DNA of 64,000 nt from Diphasiastrum complanatum (GCA_029204225.1 CM055097.1:51060195-51124194), one strand, 5' to 3'. Shown: positions 46,960 through 59,770, numbered from the stretch's first letter. Program-made: numbers and translations. The notes: generated by a model from the letters alone, not told the origin.

Positions 46960-47631
46960 ATAATCGATAGATTAATCTAGTAGAAAACCAACTTGTTATA
47001 TATCTTGTAAGCTATTAAAACTCGTCTTAATTAAAAAAAAATTTAATTGAAAAAGTTTGAAATGACCTTGGCCCTCTTTTTGATCCATCACACTCCATGT
47101 TTCTTGCTTTATATGCAAAATCAAAGCTTTGCAGTTATGAGCAAAATATTTTTTCAATAGATGTGTGGTGAAATTGCAAATTTTTGAATTTCAAAAGTTT
47201 GAAACAACCCTACCGCTCCATTTGATCCAACACACTCCATACTTTCTGAATTGCAAAAATTTAGATTCACGTTGGCGCTCATTGTGATCCAAAATATTTA
47301 AAGTTTCTTGCCATGATTTTCAGATCAATAAGACTGTTTTCCTTTGATGTGAACGCTATGAGTAGATGGAAAGAAAACTTTGATGTGCAATATGATTTGC
47401 ATTTACATGAGAAGTTATTTTAGTTAATGATAGAAAATAGAATCTTGAAGTATGGATCCCACGCGTTGCGGCTACCCAACTTCCAGTTAACTACATACGT
47501 TACTAGTGAGGTCAAGTCATCGGAATTGTGCAGGTAGACCAAAAACTTGGTCGGAGTTTTAAAATCTGACGATTTTCTCTCCCTTACGTGGAATTTCTTA
47601 GACAGCCCTTTTGGGCCTTGGAACTCCTCTA
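46960..47631. other. Spacer before right direct repeat
   Basis: AT-rich; no gene seen. Near 47050-47340 the phrases 'TTTGATCCA(A/T)CACACTCCAT' and 'AAGTTTGAAA' recur, suggesting a small internal repeat. Confidence 0.35.
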
Positions 47632-48710
47632 ATGTTATTTATGTTTTAGTTTTTAAGTCTTTAGTTATTTTTAGGTCTGTAAACATTGACTTCCTTATGC
47701 AAGTTAAAAAAAAGACTTATAGTTGAAAAACATATCCAATGCTTAGACCACTAATTACTGCTTGCACCTGCACATGCTTCCTTTGAGTTGGAAGTTGGAG
47801 CCTAGACCATGAGCATTGCATCATAGCATTTTTGACAACACAAAATAGACCCACATTTCATTTCAATTATTGTTTCCATTAAAGAACATTACTTTCATGC
47901 TAAAACAACAAAGCACTCACAATGTGCAAGCACAACTCCACAACATGTGCTTATGGCAAATTGATACTCCAACCACCAATCTAACTTTAAAAAGTTACTG
48001 AACTACTACTTACAAGTACCTTTGTACCTATGGAAAAGAAACCTATTTATGATAGTTTACTTAAGAAATTCTATGTCGGTGCCTCCTCAATGCAAATGTG
48101 TTGTATCCAAGGCTCACGTATTACTTAGAATTTTTTCTCCTTTTGGAGAAAAAAAGAAGTACAAGTCCTACTCATTTTAATATTGTCCCTTTTGTTGAAA
48201 CCCCCCATAACCCACCTCAACTTCATGAATTCATTATTCGATAGGTCTAGCTCCACTATATGTAGAACTGGCAAATTCCAACAATCAGCCACGTAGATTC
48301 GAATCAATGGGCTGATTTACTAAACCGGCTATCTAAAAATATGAAGCATTTAGAGTTTCTTAATGAAATTCTACAAAGAATCTAGTGGAAGTTAAAGATT
48401 GGAAAATGAAAAAGTTGGCTCGGTGAATTAATGGGAGTAAAACAATATTTCCCAAAAAATTAAAAAGTGAGAGCATTGCTTGCACCATTGGTGAGGGTGG
48501 AAACATTGTAGCCCTATGTAGTGTGTAACAGAACATCATGCTTCCAACCAACAATGAGTTGCTAGTGGCAGTGGAGGCTCCCTCTAGATGCTTGAAAAAA
48601 GGTATTGCTTTCACCCATGACTCTCCCACCATCGAGGTTACAAAGTACATTGAGGTTGAAAGTACATTGCTTGGTATCTGTTCTCAAATAGAACTGACAA
48701 AGTCTTACAA
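47632..48710. repeat. Direct repeat DR1 (about 1.1 kb), right copy
   Basis: Same orientation as 39150-40241. Boundaries are set by loss of alignment: left side GGAACTCCTCTAATGTTATT, right side near GACAAAGTCTTACAAAC. The two copies bracket the three decayed genes at 40.8-47.0 kb. Confidence 0.85.
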
Positions 48711-49589
48711 ACAATTGATTAATCACAAAAGTATCAACTAATTATGAAACTAGCAAGAATCAAAAGTCTCATAACCAATCATAAACTTTATTAGGAGGAA
48801 TGTTACCATTTGCCTCTCACAAATCAGCAATTATAATTAGTTGTGCTAAGAAACTTAAGAAAAATAACCATTCATAGTGATGAATCTAGATAGAGAATAT
48901 TCTTTTAATGCTTCAAAATCCGACGACCTTGTTGCAATGCGTTTTGTGACGCTCGAGTGCCGATTCAAAATAGATACATAAATATGAGATTATCTATCTC
49001 AAATCAATTCGAAAATCGCAGCCAATCTTGTAGTGATTGTTGAAGACTCTTGGAGTAGACCCAGTACAATAACAAGAGTTAGGACTTAAAGGAACTGGCT
49101 AGTGGTCCCTAGAATCCTCATTGTTCAGTCGTTGCCATGGCCCATTGGCTGGTTTTAGGCCCTGTACCCAATGGTTTAGGGTGAAGGGTAAACATTAATT
49201 GCTCAAGATAAAACTGTATTTAGATACGTTTAATGTGAACTTCGTGAGAGTTATGTCCAATAGGATAAAGCCCTTGGGAGGGGCTCTAAAGCTTTTGAGA
49301 ACACCAATCCATAGTGTGGCAATTCTAGTAGTGCCTTAGGCATAAAGCTAGGGGGTTAAAGCCAGGGGGTTACTTAGCCTAAAGACCTATTCTATTTTCT
49401 GAAAAATTTCCTTTGTATTTCCAACAACATAAAAATTGATTTGAGGCACACTTATTATAAACAAAATACACATTTGGAATGTGTGTTTACTATAAAATAG
49501 TAAGCACATACTTTTCAAATTGTACTAGAAATAGTAAACTTTTATTTCAATAGCATTTTTCTAGCAATGCTTTATGTTGGGAAAAGCCC

Positions 49590-49667
49590 CCTTGCTTGGG
49601 CCTTCCCCCTTGTGAGGTGCCCTTGGGCTGATGCCCTCGCCTCACAATAGGGAAGGCCCAGGCCCCC
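49590..49667. repeat. GC-rich inverted repeat
   Basis: CTTGGGCCTTCCCCCTTGTG-AGG is matched by CCTCACAATAGGGAAGGCCC-AGG about 25 bases later, with two or three mismatches. The flanks (CCCCCTTGC / CCCCCTTACAGGGGCC) add more G/C stem potential. Confidence 0.6.
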
Positions 49668-50473
49668 TTACAGGGGCCTTCTCCTATAAGTAGATGAGTG
49701 TTCAAAAATCTCGATGTATTTGGAAGAACACTGAAATGCGACAATCATGTTTCTCCAAATATAGTTTCAAGGACTTACAAATCTATAAGGTGCGTCTACT
49801 ATAAAAGAAGAAGTGATTAAATCAAATGCAACTTAAAAACCTGTAATACATGTTTACTATAAATAATAATATTTATTTTTATTTTTATTTTATTTTTTAA
49901 ATAGTCACTTTTGTACTTTGTTTTTGTTTTTTTAATGTTCTTTATGTAGGGGCTGGGTGCATGGAGAATCTAGACCTTCTCGTGGAGAGTCAAGACCTTC
50001 TCACATAAGCACATTTACCTACCCGGGCCACAATGCCATGCCTAAACATATGCTCTCACATTATGGCGCATAATTCCTTGGGTGGCCCGAGTGACGCTTC
50101 AAGTGACAACGAAGAAAAATAACGGGTTCCTCTTAGGAGGAAAGGATCACTCCCTCGAGGGCCTTCTGCCCTAGGAATGGAAAACTGCCCGAGGGAATGT
50201 GCTCGAGCAGGCGGAAGGAAGGTCGGAGGGGAACCTCGCCTTCCCCTACCTAATGCCAAGTGCGAAGATTTTTATTTTATTTTAGTTTATTCGGGTTTTT
50301 TTTAGTTTTGGCAAAAAAAGAATTTATGTAATTTTTTTTTCAAAATAAAAAGCGCACTTTTTTCTCCATGTTTTTATTTGGCATTTTTTCATTTTTTTGT
50401 CTTTCCATTTTCCACACAAAATAGAAACAATTTCAAATTTCTCTCATGTGGACATCCAATGCTGGGGCTGGGG

Positions 50474-50528
50474 CTGCCACATAGCATATGCACCTTCGGT
50501 GCAAAATGTGCATGCCGCTATGTGGCAG
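50474..50528. repeat. 55-base hairpin
   Basis: CTGCCACATAGC and GCTATGTGGCAG are perfect 12-base arms. Inside, GCACCTTCGGTGC forms a second stem and TATGCA/TGCAT pairs extend it. It could be a small foldback element or a structured transcript. Confidence 0.6.
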
Positions 50529-51191
50529 CTCGCTATTGTCCACATGCACATTTCATCATAACTCTATTCAAAATTATCATTAAAATATTGAAGAAAAGTT
50601 CTAGTTTTAAATTTACATGAACATTGTGCTTTTAGAGGTGACTTCATAATAGAAAGAAAATCTAAGCAATCTAAGCATCTAAACAATGGTGGAGGAATTT
50701 GGATGCTGAGAAAAAACAAAGAAAGCTACTAATGTCATAAAGCGGAAGGAAAACATGAGCATTCGGAAAACAGTAGATTAAAAAGAGCGAGAAAACTGCC
50801 CAGCAGCATGCAGCTAATTGCAATTAGTGCGCGAGAGGCTCTGAACTAGCGGAATGACGGGTGGACAGATAAAAGACGAATTCCAATTGATTGATGGACA
50901 CTGGAGGTTGATCGGTTGTTGTTGCAGAAACAGTGATCGAGTGTGGTACTTCCTATCAGGACACGTACTAATTCTCGTGAGTCGTGTGTCGTGACCCGTC
51001 GGAGGAGTCACGAGTGATCGAGAATCATATTCACGGACGCAAACTAGCAGTGATTATGCCAGCAGCTCGCTCGCTGTCGGCCTCTGCACTGTGCAGCCCT
51101 TCCTTTCAAAGTTTCAAGTATTCGAAATCCACATCCATTCACCTTGCTTCTCTTTCACTGCATGACAGGTTGAGTCAAGCAACGATACTCG

Positions 51192-51248
51192 AGAGATGCA
51201 TGAAGCGGCCTGTCCACATCTCTGATCAATTACAGTATATGCATATAC

Positions 51249-51296
<48 letters not shown>

Positions 51297-51466
51297 ATAT
51301 ATCCATATAGTTAGAAGTTAGCACAATGTCGAAACAATGTTCAGGAGATGCATGAAACGGCCTGTCCACATCTCTGATCAATTAGAGTATGCATATACAT
51401 TTAGATATGTCCATATATCCATTTAGCTAGAAGTTAGCACAATGTCGAAACAATGTTTAGGAGCTA
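51192..51466. repeat. Tandem duplication, one copy expanded by (TA)n
   Basis: GAGATGCATGAAGCGGCCTG through GTCGAAACAATGTTCAGGA occurs at 51194-51343 and again at 51344-51465. The first copy holds a (TA)n run (51254-51292) where the second has a short TTTAGATATG. Confidence 0.85.
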
Positions 51467-51469
51467 TCA

Positions 51470-52405
51470 CTTATCGAACATACGCACGCGTGACTTGATC
51501 GGTGAGCGATAACTCTTGTTTTTGAAGCTTAGTCGATCGGGTAAACGAGTGATTGCAAGAATGATACGTCACGGATGGTCCAGCTTCGGGGTATAAATTG
51601 CTTAAAGACTAAGACTCGAATATTGCTGCAACTAGCTGCGTGTGGGCACAATTTCTCGTGATTTGTGAAGTTAGCAAAAGTAGCAACTACTAACAACTGC
51701 CTTCTGCAGCTACATGCTCTGCTCAGTGCTAGATATATATGATCATGTTTGTATGCCTTGAATCCAAAATATTTATGGCGCACATGGTAATGTCGGCGGC
51801 AACACATTTTGTCGTTTGCTTGATGTTAATGTGCACAAAGCGGGCGTCTCCTTGAGCAGTTAAAGTTTTCGTTCATACCAGGCATATCCATTATAATTGA
51901 TTGGTAAGATACATAAGGACTACAAAAAAAACAAAACTAGAGCTTCAGCTTTCCATTTGGGTCATGAATTCTCAGCCTAGTCATCAAATTATATCTTCAT
52001 CCTCGATTTAGATTCTCAAATCAAGATTCAAGAATCAAAATCACTGTTCTGGGTCATTTGTAACTTCAACAATGTGCAAAAGCAGTTCTGCATCTCTTGC
52101 TTTTATGATCAGTTTTTTCCAGATTTCAATGTAGTATTAAGATTCAGTAGTTTAGTTGTAGTAGAGGAACCTGTTACCTGGCGGAAAAATTATTTCCGTT
52201 CTGTTTTGCTAATTTTGCTATTATTTAGAAGCAACCATTTTGGGCCACTGCGTGTTGAACACATAAGGGCTATGTGTTTGCACCCAAGTTATGTGGCAAA
52301 AACTGCAATGAACACCATAGAATATAATACACTAATGAAGATACAAGAGAGATAAATGGCTCCAAATAAATTCAACTCACAAGAGATTTTTTCTATTACA
52401 AATTA
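51470..52405. other. Non-coding stretch
   Basis: No gene, RNA or element end recognised. Confidence 0.4.
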
Positions 52406-52409
52406 AAAC

Positions 52410-52630
52410 TCCCACAAATATCTTATTGACTTTTATTTCCAAATATATCTCAATAACAAAACATCCCCTTCTCTCACAAACAATTCAGAGATATCATATT
52501 GACTTTGACTTTTATTTCCAAATAGCTTCCAAAACAAAACATCCACATCTCTCACAACTTTCACAAATATCATCATATTGACTTTTATCTCCAATAATTT
52601 CCACAAACAAAACATCCACATCTCTAGGAG
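52410..52630. repeat. Tandem repeat, about 75-80 bp x3
   Basis: TATTGACTTTTAT(T/C)TCCAA followed by AAAACATCC(A/C)C(A/T)TCTCTC occurs three times with small differences. Confidence 0.75.
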
Positions 52631-52864
52631 AAAATATATTTGAGCGGGGTCCCTCACAATTTATGGCTCATGAAAGAAAAGGTGTCTTTTTCCGGTCAAC
52701 TTTTAAATAAGTACATTTCATCTTTTCCACACAACTATTGCAAAACCATATACTAAAACCCTCAACTAAAATGAGAATCCATTCTATGGCGAAAAGTCCT
52801 TTCGAATGATTTTCATGTCAAGTAGGCCTTACAATTTTAGCATCTGCTTTGTTGCGGTACTGGT

Positions 52865-53400
52865 TGTTAGGAATATTAATCATGTGTGTGTTCACACCAA
52901 GCGATAATATATCTAGCTATTGTATGGGTCCCCAAAAGGTGTGACCCTTCTATCACCCATCCATTCACATCCATGTAGGCTTAGCCTCGTTCATTGTAAA
53001 AAATTAATAGAAAGTTAATACATTTGTGAACACTTCATTAAGGAGGAGTGTTAAGAATAATAATGTATGTGTTCACACTAATACCTAACATAGTTGGTTG
53101 TTATGTAACTGTTAGTTACATTCACAATGTTTCACAAAGAGACGCCTCTCCACTTCTTCGTCACAATATTAATGTACGTGTTCACGCTAATTGCTAAAAT
53201 AACAGGTTGTTATGTAACCGTTAGTTACATTCACGACATTTCACAAGGGGACGCCTCTCCACTTCTTTGCCATACAACAATATAAGAGGCAATAGCCTCA
53301 TTCACCAGATTTTCTTAAATAAAAAATAAGTAGTTAGAGAAACTTCATGAGTGCTTTGATTTCTATATCACTCTTTATTGATTGATGTTGTTGCATTTCT
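52865..53400 (+). mobile_element. Possible LTR remnant with internal duplication
   Basis: A purine tract AGGAGGAG followed by TGTTAAGAATAATAATGTAT at 53048 looks like an LTR start. A related TGTTAGGAATATTAATCATG occurs at about 52866. Two units of about 115 bases (53049-53160, 53165-53270) share GTTATGTAAC(T/C)GTTAGTTA and ACGCCTCTCCACTTCTT. TATAAGAGGC at 53281 could be a TATA box. No end or coding part is found. Confidence 0.4.
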
Positions 53401-54009
53401 AAATTATTACTAGTGGTAACCTATTTTGACGATCTATTAATAGTTGATGTGTCACTCCTAGATAAGTTTGATCATTAAAATGAGCATTTTTTAATGATTT
53501 TTTTTAAAAACAATTTAAATGTGCTCCGTTGGGCAAAGCTTCTAGTGATGCATCAATCACCTTGTTTTATTCTGGGTCAAAATTTTGACTAATGTGATAA
53601 ATCCATTTATTGTAGATTACGATGCATGGTTATTTTTAAAAGTACATTTAATTTATACAATGGTGTTGGATAAGATCAAGTAAATCTTTGCTCACCCTTT
53701 ACATACGAGAATGGTAATTTTTGGAGATCTGTATGGTGATAGTTTGTCTTAGTGTCGTATGGTTATTTCTAATTAACAAACATGATCATCAACATACTTA
53801 ATTTGGCATGAGTGAGGACCTCCCACTTTACCACTTTACTAAATGACCTAAATTTACCTAAATTTATTTTAAACCGTAAAGGATGCCAATTTTATGAAGT
53901 GTTTAGTTAGTTTGCAAACTATAATGGAGAGATGGTATAAAATTTCAAAAGTGTATTGGTGCAGTTTATATTAAATTTTTCTTTTGCTCATGTGTGTGTG
54001 CACAAACTC
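53401..54009. other. Non-coding stretch
   Basis: AT-rich. Positions 53460-53580 resemble part of the 17.4-20.5 kb duplicated unit (TGAGCATTTTTTAATG..., ATGCATCAATCACCTTGTTT). Confidence 0.4.
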
Positions 54010-54058
54010 ATCATAGAGAGTGCTTGTGCATGTGCACACGTGTGTGCGCGTGCGCGCG

Positions 54059-54132
<74 letters not shown>
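54010..54132. repeat. Alternating (GT)(GC)(AC)n tract
   Basis: GTGCATGTGCACACGTGTGT, then seven GC dinucleotides, then about 33 AC dinucleotides. It is another Z-DNA-prone tract, like 2468-2752. Confidence 0.9.
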
Positions 54133-54134
<2 letters not shown>

Positions 54135-54559
54135 CACTTTCACTTACACTCTCTTTCTCCCATAGCTCCATGTCGCAGATGACATTCATGTTTGCTTCAT
54201 TTAAATGCTGGTCTAACCGGTTCAAGCAGTTGTAGCAAACAATTAATTTCAACAAGGAAATGAGTTTAAAAAGAGAGAAAAACACCTAGTTCAATGAGAA
54301 TTTAAGATGACCTTGTCATCCTCCTTTTTTACAAGGGAAAAAAGATACAATAAAGACCATTAATTTTTTATGAAAGATTGACAACAATAGAAACACAACT
54401 TTTACATGTAAAAATGAATTTGTGCTTGGTAAAGATATAAATCATATTTTGACATCATTGCCAATGGATGTAGAGAAGCTAAGGGTGACTTGTATAGGCT
54501 TAAACACCCTATTGAAGAAAGATGTCGGTCTAATAGTTGCACAGATCACTCCCATTGAT

Positions 54560-54840
54560 CTATAACATTGATGCTCGAGACATCTCAACTTCAACAATCT
54601 AAAATTGTTGAAAAAGCTCAATGTGGTACATGGTTTACCTTCTTTTGGTGATTAAGAACATCATCTATACGAAGGATGTTATTTTTGGCAAGCAACATAG
54701 GGAGAAATTTAGGAAAGGTGGTGTTCAAAGAGCAAAGAGTAAGTTGGATATCATTCATTCTGACTTGTGTGATCCCATGAAGATAATGAAGAATCAATTT
54801 ATTTAATGACATTTATTGATGATCAGATTGTGAAAAATGA
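54560..54840 (+). pseudogene. Decayed copia integrase N-terminal fragment
   Basis: Across shifted frames: HLNFNNLKLLKKLNVVHGLP (GAG-pre-integrase), GKQHREKFRKGGVQRAKSKL and DIIHSDLCDPM, where HSDLC carries the first catalytic Asp of the integrase core. It is followed by stops. The Gln-His/Lys pattern belongs to a copia lineage different from the other elements here. Confidence 0.75.
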
Positions 54841-54959
54841 AAAAGTCATCTATGTTGAATTTAGGGGTATTGCTGTGAAGATTATTAAAATATTATCTTC
54901 CTATCTCGAGTTTGGGGCCATGTCCATGGTGATTTCCACTAATTCTCATGCTGTACATA

Positions 54960-55835
54960 AAAAGAGTGTGAATTGAGCACATATACTTCTAGTGTAGCTC
55001 AGATAGGTTCAATTTTAATGACATGCAGTAGTTTAGATAACATGCAAAGTCATACTGTATGCATGCAAGCCACATGCAATCAGTGCATGCAACATGCAAA
55101 GTAGTTTCTATGATCTACACATGTCTAGGCAGTTTTATGAGTTGACACAATTCCGGTCATCTTTGGCCTTTATAGTCTGTTTGCGACCATTTGCGGGCAT
55201 TTGTGGTCCATTGCGTGCATTTGTTGTAAAGCTGACTTGGGTGCACCCAGTGTGCCCTATAAGACTCTAAGGGGTGATGCTCCCTAAGGTCCTAGAGCAA
55301 GTTAGAAAGTCAAGAACTGAGCCTCCAACCTGTGGTGAGCCAGTCAAGCAATCACAAGTCATGAGCTAGCTCTGGAGCTCGAGTCATGGCCTAGTCAGGA
55401 ACCAAGTTGATTCTGCTGCCGGGATGGCTCTCGGGACCCATGTCCGGGAGCCAGACTGATTCTGCCAGGCTTGCTAGGCTTAATCAACAAAATAAAAACT
55501 AAGTCCTAAAAAGCGTGCTTTACCATAAAGCACTATATTCCAGGACAGAGGGAGCGCGCCGAATCACACCAGAACTATAGGGGGAGTCCGACAGACAGAA
55601 ACTTGGGCAGCTTAACCAGCGCCAAGAATCCAGATGCCAGGTCTCAGCTCTCTCTACCAGCGCGAGCCAGGCACTATGCCCAACAAGTGTTGGTGGGGCC
55701 CTGAGACCAGTCTCGTTCGCAAGTATCATAGGCCTAATTAGAAGCCCTCATTTATTGATTGACCCAATTTAAACTACCATTTAAAGTCAGAAACAAAATA
55801 TCTATTGATAAAATAACTATAAAAAAATTATTATA
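54960..55835. other. Gene-poor stretch with CATGCA cluster
   Basis: 55020-55110 contains seven or so ATGCA/TGCAT motifs in 90 bases. 55230-55740 is GC-richer unassigned sequence with only short frames. Confidence 0.4.
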
Positions 55836-56310
55836 TGTGAGAGATTTCAACTAGTTTAGTCATATTTTGGTAAATTGTCAGGTTTAGTCAGATTTCAACT
55901 AGTTAAAACTAGTTTGGTCTAGTTTAGTCATATTTTGGTAAATTGTCAATAAGAGGCCAAAACTCATTTTAAACTTAGAGATAAACTTTTTCAAGCTATA
56001 TTAGTTTAAAATACATTCAATAATACTTTTTGAAAGTGTGAGAAAGTTGGTAGTCAATTTTGAGAGAGATTCAAATTTGAACTCCGGGTACATTGAATCT
56101 AGACTCAAAAATAGTAGGGTTTACATTTTGGAGGGAAAGCCAAGTGGCCAAATAGGGTTTGGACACTCTATAAAAGGATGTAACTCGTGGAGAGACATAT
56201 ATTCTATCTGCTCTCTCTCTCATTTCAACATTATACATGGTTCTCTTTGGGTTCTACTACTCGTTGGTGCACTATCTTGGTGATATCTTGCAATCTTGTG
56301 TGTAGAATGC
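55836..56310 (+). mobile_element. Solo copia LTR fragment, A/B family
   Basis: It starts TGTGAGAGATTTCAACTAGT and later matches the A/B-family LTR body (AAGCCAAGTGGCCAAATAGG, TATAAAAGGATGTAACTCGT). A partial internal duplication (GTCATATTTTGGTAAATTGTC at about 55859 and 55929) lengthens its left part. No pol is attached; the right end fades after about 56310. Confidence 0.8.
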
Positions 56311-57964
56311 TCATATTTTGAACTTTAATCAAAAGAGATATCTATAAATTTGGTTGTATTGTGAAAATACATGGTAGTTGTACAAGCTCTTCACTCCATG
56401 TATGTAAATCTAAGCAAATTATTTATTTCTAGAAACTGAAATTTTTTTAGTATTTTTCTGATTTCTGGTTTCCAAATGGTTCTTAGCACTGATGTATTGT
56501 TGTTGGCTGATTCTAACGAATCCCCAAGATACTCGGACAGAGCAACTCAAGAACACCTCTCACCTTAGACCGAGGAGGTCTCTGAGAAGGCGAGACTAAT
56601 GAAGACTGAGAGCCGAGAAATACTAGCTAGGAAAGACATGAAAGAACTGTGTAAGCCTCATGGTGAATCCCGGAAGATGGAATGACCATGTAGGAACTAG
56701 TATTTCTAAGCAAATGTAATAAATGCAAGTAGACCCCTCTTAAAGAAAGTAGAGTCAGCGACCTTTTGATGGTGACCTTTAGTGGAGAGCATTATCCCAC
56801 TTGTAGTTTGTGAAATGTGGAAATTCTACTAGGATGCCACCTAAGGAGCTCTTGTGCTTATTTAAGAGACTCCCGCTTTGAGTAGAGGAGATTTTTGTGA
56901 ATTGTATCAACTCCATGCTGAAATGAGAAGAGCCTTCACGAGTTTGGTACATCCATTGAGCTCCTTGATCATGCTTGTTTCTTGAGTGATGCATTTATGG
57001 TCTTGCCCTTCCCTACTTTTGTGTGTGGCTGTTGTCTGTAGGGTGGATTAGATTTGATGCTCTCCTAGAGTGGATTAGTTTCTTTTCTTGTTTGTGGATT
57101 AAGGTAGGAACTAGCATTCAGGTAAACTAAATAGGCTGGATCTGTGGTGTAGTTCTTGCATATCTCTTTACAGTCCAGTTCTTGATGTTCTTGGGATGTC
57201 CAAGAATCAATAGACTAGTTGGTTTCATGATTCTTGGACTTCCAACATGCTGTAGATTAGTTCTTGGTTCTTGTTTTGCCAATTCATGCAAGTGTATCTC
57301 AATTTAGTAAAGTTTAGGCTCTGATTCAGTTCGTTTTTAGGAGTAGATAGCTGTAGAATCTTTTGAATGTTCATTTGGGCTGCACTCTGATCTGTGAATG
57401 AGCGTTCTTGGCTTGCATCTATGTATGAATGTAAGTGCGTTCAAGAGAGACGACCCTGAGTAGTCCTCTGACAGGCAGGACAAAAAATATACTACAATGG
57501 CAATCTGTTCCCTTATGCCTGATCTTGGGTTTAAAACAAGAATGACAATCTCAAGAAGAACCCACCGTCTTTGCTGATAGGCAGAAGTAAGAAATAATTA
57601 ATTTTAAAAACCAACAGATCCTCTGGATCAGAGGATCTGTAAACAATTGTATCCTCTTTCCAACAAGTAGCAAACTCAACAAGTATGAAAATAGCCAAAA
57701 ACATTTGAAAGATGGAGGAAGAGGAATTGCAAGGACATTCAATTTGAAAAATGGTAGAGGCTCCACCTTCTTTGATTGAACATGAAAATGAATTACAATG
57801 TACCACTATTTATGGTGGATTTTGGGCACTTGGCCTCAATTGTGATTGGCCAATTTCTACCTCCCTTGTTATTTGAATTTGAAATTTGGTGGGAATGGAC
57901 CCCCCAATCACTAACTTGACTTTTAGGCCTCTAAACCATTTACTCATGTAAATAGACTAAAAGT
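56311..57964. other. Gene-poor stretch before the complete copia element
   Basis: No supported gene. Ordinary AT-rich sequence with short frames only. Confidence 0.45.
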
Positions 57965-58699
57965 TGTGAAGAATTGAAAAAGATTATCTATGTTAGATAT
58001 AAGAATCTTATGTTTTTTATATCAAGCATCTAGGTGTAGGATGTTGATAGGAACAAAATTGGCATAGATGGCAAATTATGCATTTCCACTTGTAATGCCA
58101 CTATTGAGCCAAAATAGAGTAAGAGGCTAAAGTCGTGCCAATTAGAGTATAGACAAGTGTAATGCTTTTGTTTGATAAGTTATAAGAGGTCCAATAGGAT
58201 TTAGAGGTGGAACCATGTGAGGTCCAATAGGAATTTGAGGTTTGCTTGAAAATAGTCCAATAGAATTAAGAGGTGCATGGATCAATGGTCCAATAGGATT
58301 AAGAGGTGACAAAGTGTGGTCCAATCATAGTTAAGCATAGTGGTAGCTCATGGATCTACTAGTATCATTGTACTCCTCATTTTGGATCTAATTGATTTGG
58401 AGATTGTGTGGATTTTGTGTGTTATTGGATTTCTAGCTTTCTCTCTCTACCCGAGAGCTCATGATGATTTTCTCTCTCTACCCGAGGAGAGCAGCTTGTT
58501 TTTACTTGAAATAATTTCTGAATACTTCCCACACGTGTGAGTGAGAATCGGAAGTGATTAAATGCATGTAGTAGTGTGTTTTTGCCATAGAATCAAAGAT
58601 AGATATTGAATCTCAATCTAGTCTTGATCTTGGTGCATCTACACACCTTAGGAGATCACAATCACATGTTGTGGACAGTCCACACTTGTGAAATCAACA
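57965..58699 (+). mobile_element. 5' LTR of element D
   Basis: TGTGAAGAATTG ... GAAATCAACA. It includes CTCTCTCTACCCGAGAGCTC and CCCACACGTGTGAGTG near 58530. Confidence 0.93.
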
Positions 58700-58711
58700 T
58701 GGTATCAGAGC
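58700..58711 (+). promoter_or_regulatory. Primer-binding site of element D
   Basis: TGGTATCAGAGC immediately after the LTR, complementary to initiator-Met tRNA. Confidence 0.93.
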
Positions 58712-59443
58712 CTACCTAAGGTTACCATGCATTTTGATCCATTTGAGTGAAAACTATTCATCAATCTTGAGCTAGAATTGTCAAGATCCATTTTCCTAGC
58801 TATCTTGTCCAATTTTGGATCAAAAGAGATCAAAAGGACATTGATTGGGTCTGACCTGATATTGTAAGGAATCAGGTGCTCAGACACATGTGAGGAACAT
58901 CCAATTTTAGTTTGGAAGTTCTCTCTCATGCTTGATCCATTTATTTGATTGATAGCTTATTTTGAAGCTATTTTTGTCTACTTTCTAATGCAATCAGTTT
59001 CATTCCATTTGGTTGAGCCAATCAGAAGTTATAAGCTTCTGAAGAGGGTTAGGTAGGGCACCTAGACACATTTGGTTTGGTCAAGAGATTGCTTGGTTGA
59101 TCCAAAATCACAATTGAATGCTTACCAATCTCATCTATATGTGATCTAGGCACTATTTTGAGATCTTAGCCATTTTGTTTCATGCAATATCATTGTATTT
59201 GAGTCAAATTTGGTTTCATAGTGTACTTCACACGTGCTAAGAGTGTTTGATCCTAACTTTGCCCATACTCCATCATTTGATATGAAATAGATCTTGTTTT
59301 AGAGAGATTTGTGTAGCTAGTGAGAATCAATTCACAAATAGTTGCAAGATCTTTCATAGGAGGATATAGTACTCCATTATTGGATCCTATTGAGAGTGTG
59401 TAGCAACATTTATTGTTCATCATTTGAGTTTTCTTCACTTCAA

Positions 59444-59770
59444 ATGTCTTCAATGGGTTCATCCTTGTTGGAACCAAGTGAAAGATTGTCCACTTCAAAC
59501 TATTCAATTTGGAAAACGAGGATGGAGTCCATCTTGATCCTTCAAGACGTGATGGACATAGTTCTTGGCCTTGAAGAAGAACCACAAGTTCTTCAAGAGG
59601 TTCAAAAATACAAAAAGAGAGCTAGGATGGCTCTCCACTACACTAAGATGAATGTCTCTAATGAGATATTGAGGGAGATAGGTACTTGTACAACATCCAA
59701 AGAAGTTTGGAATTGCCACCAATTGCTTCAAGAAGAAGAATCAACTCAAGCAAGCCAACATTACCAATGA
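59444..59770 (+). pseudogene. Truncated Gag of element D
   Basis: ATG 59444: MSSMGSSLLEPSERLSTSNY onward is open for 89 residues to TSKEVWNC. There the middle of gag is missing: the sequence continues in another frame as ATNCFKKKNQLKQANITNEK, the last part of the zinc knuckle and the gag-protease spacer. The segment lost here (from KTIYEAKNTSR) is found, in part, at 61873-62255. Confidence 0.9.

Larger units (their letters stand above)
48711..51180. other. Gene-poor stretch with two hairpins
   Basis: No supported gene. Two inverted repeats stand out (49590-49667 and 50474-50528). Around 50050-50260 is a GC-richer stretch with only short frames. Confidence 0.5.

Noticed and set aside
39150-48710. 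The 1.1-kb direct repeats as LTRs of a normal retrotransposon
   Set aside because: No TG...CA ends, primer site or polypurine tract found; genes between them have introns and none encodes RT or integrase.
50056-50259. Pro/Gly-rich 67-codon antisense frame
   Set aside because: Short, lies in a GC-richer stretch, and has no recognisable domain.
55520-55729. 70-codon antisense frame with ordinary composition
   Set aside because: No family recognised and no supporting signals; left as unassigned sequence.
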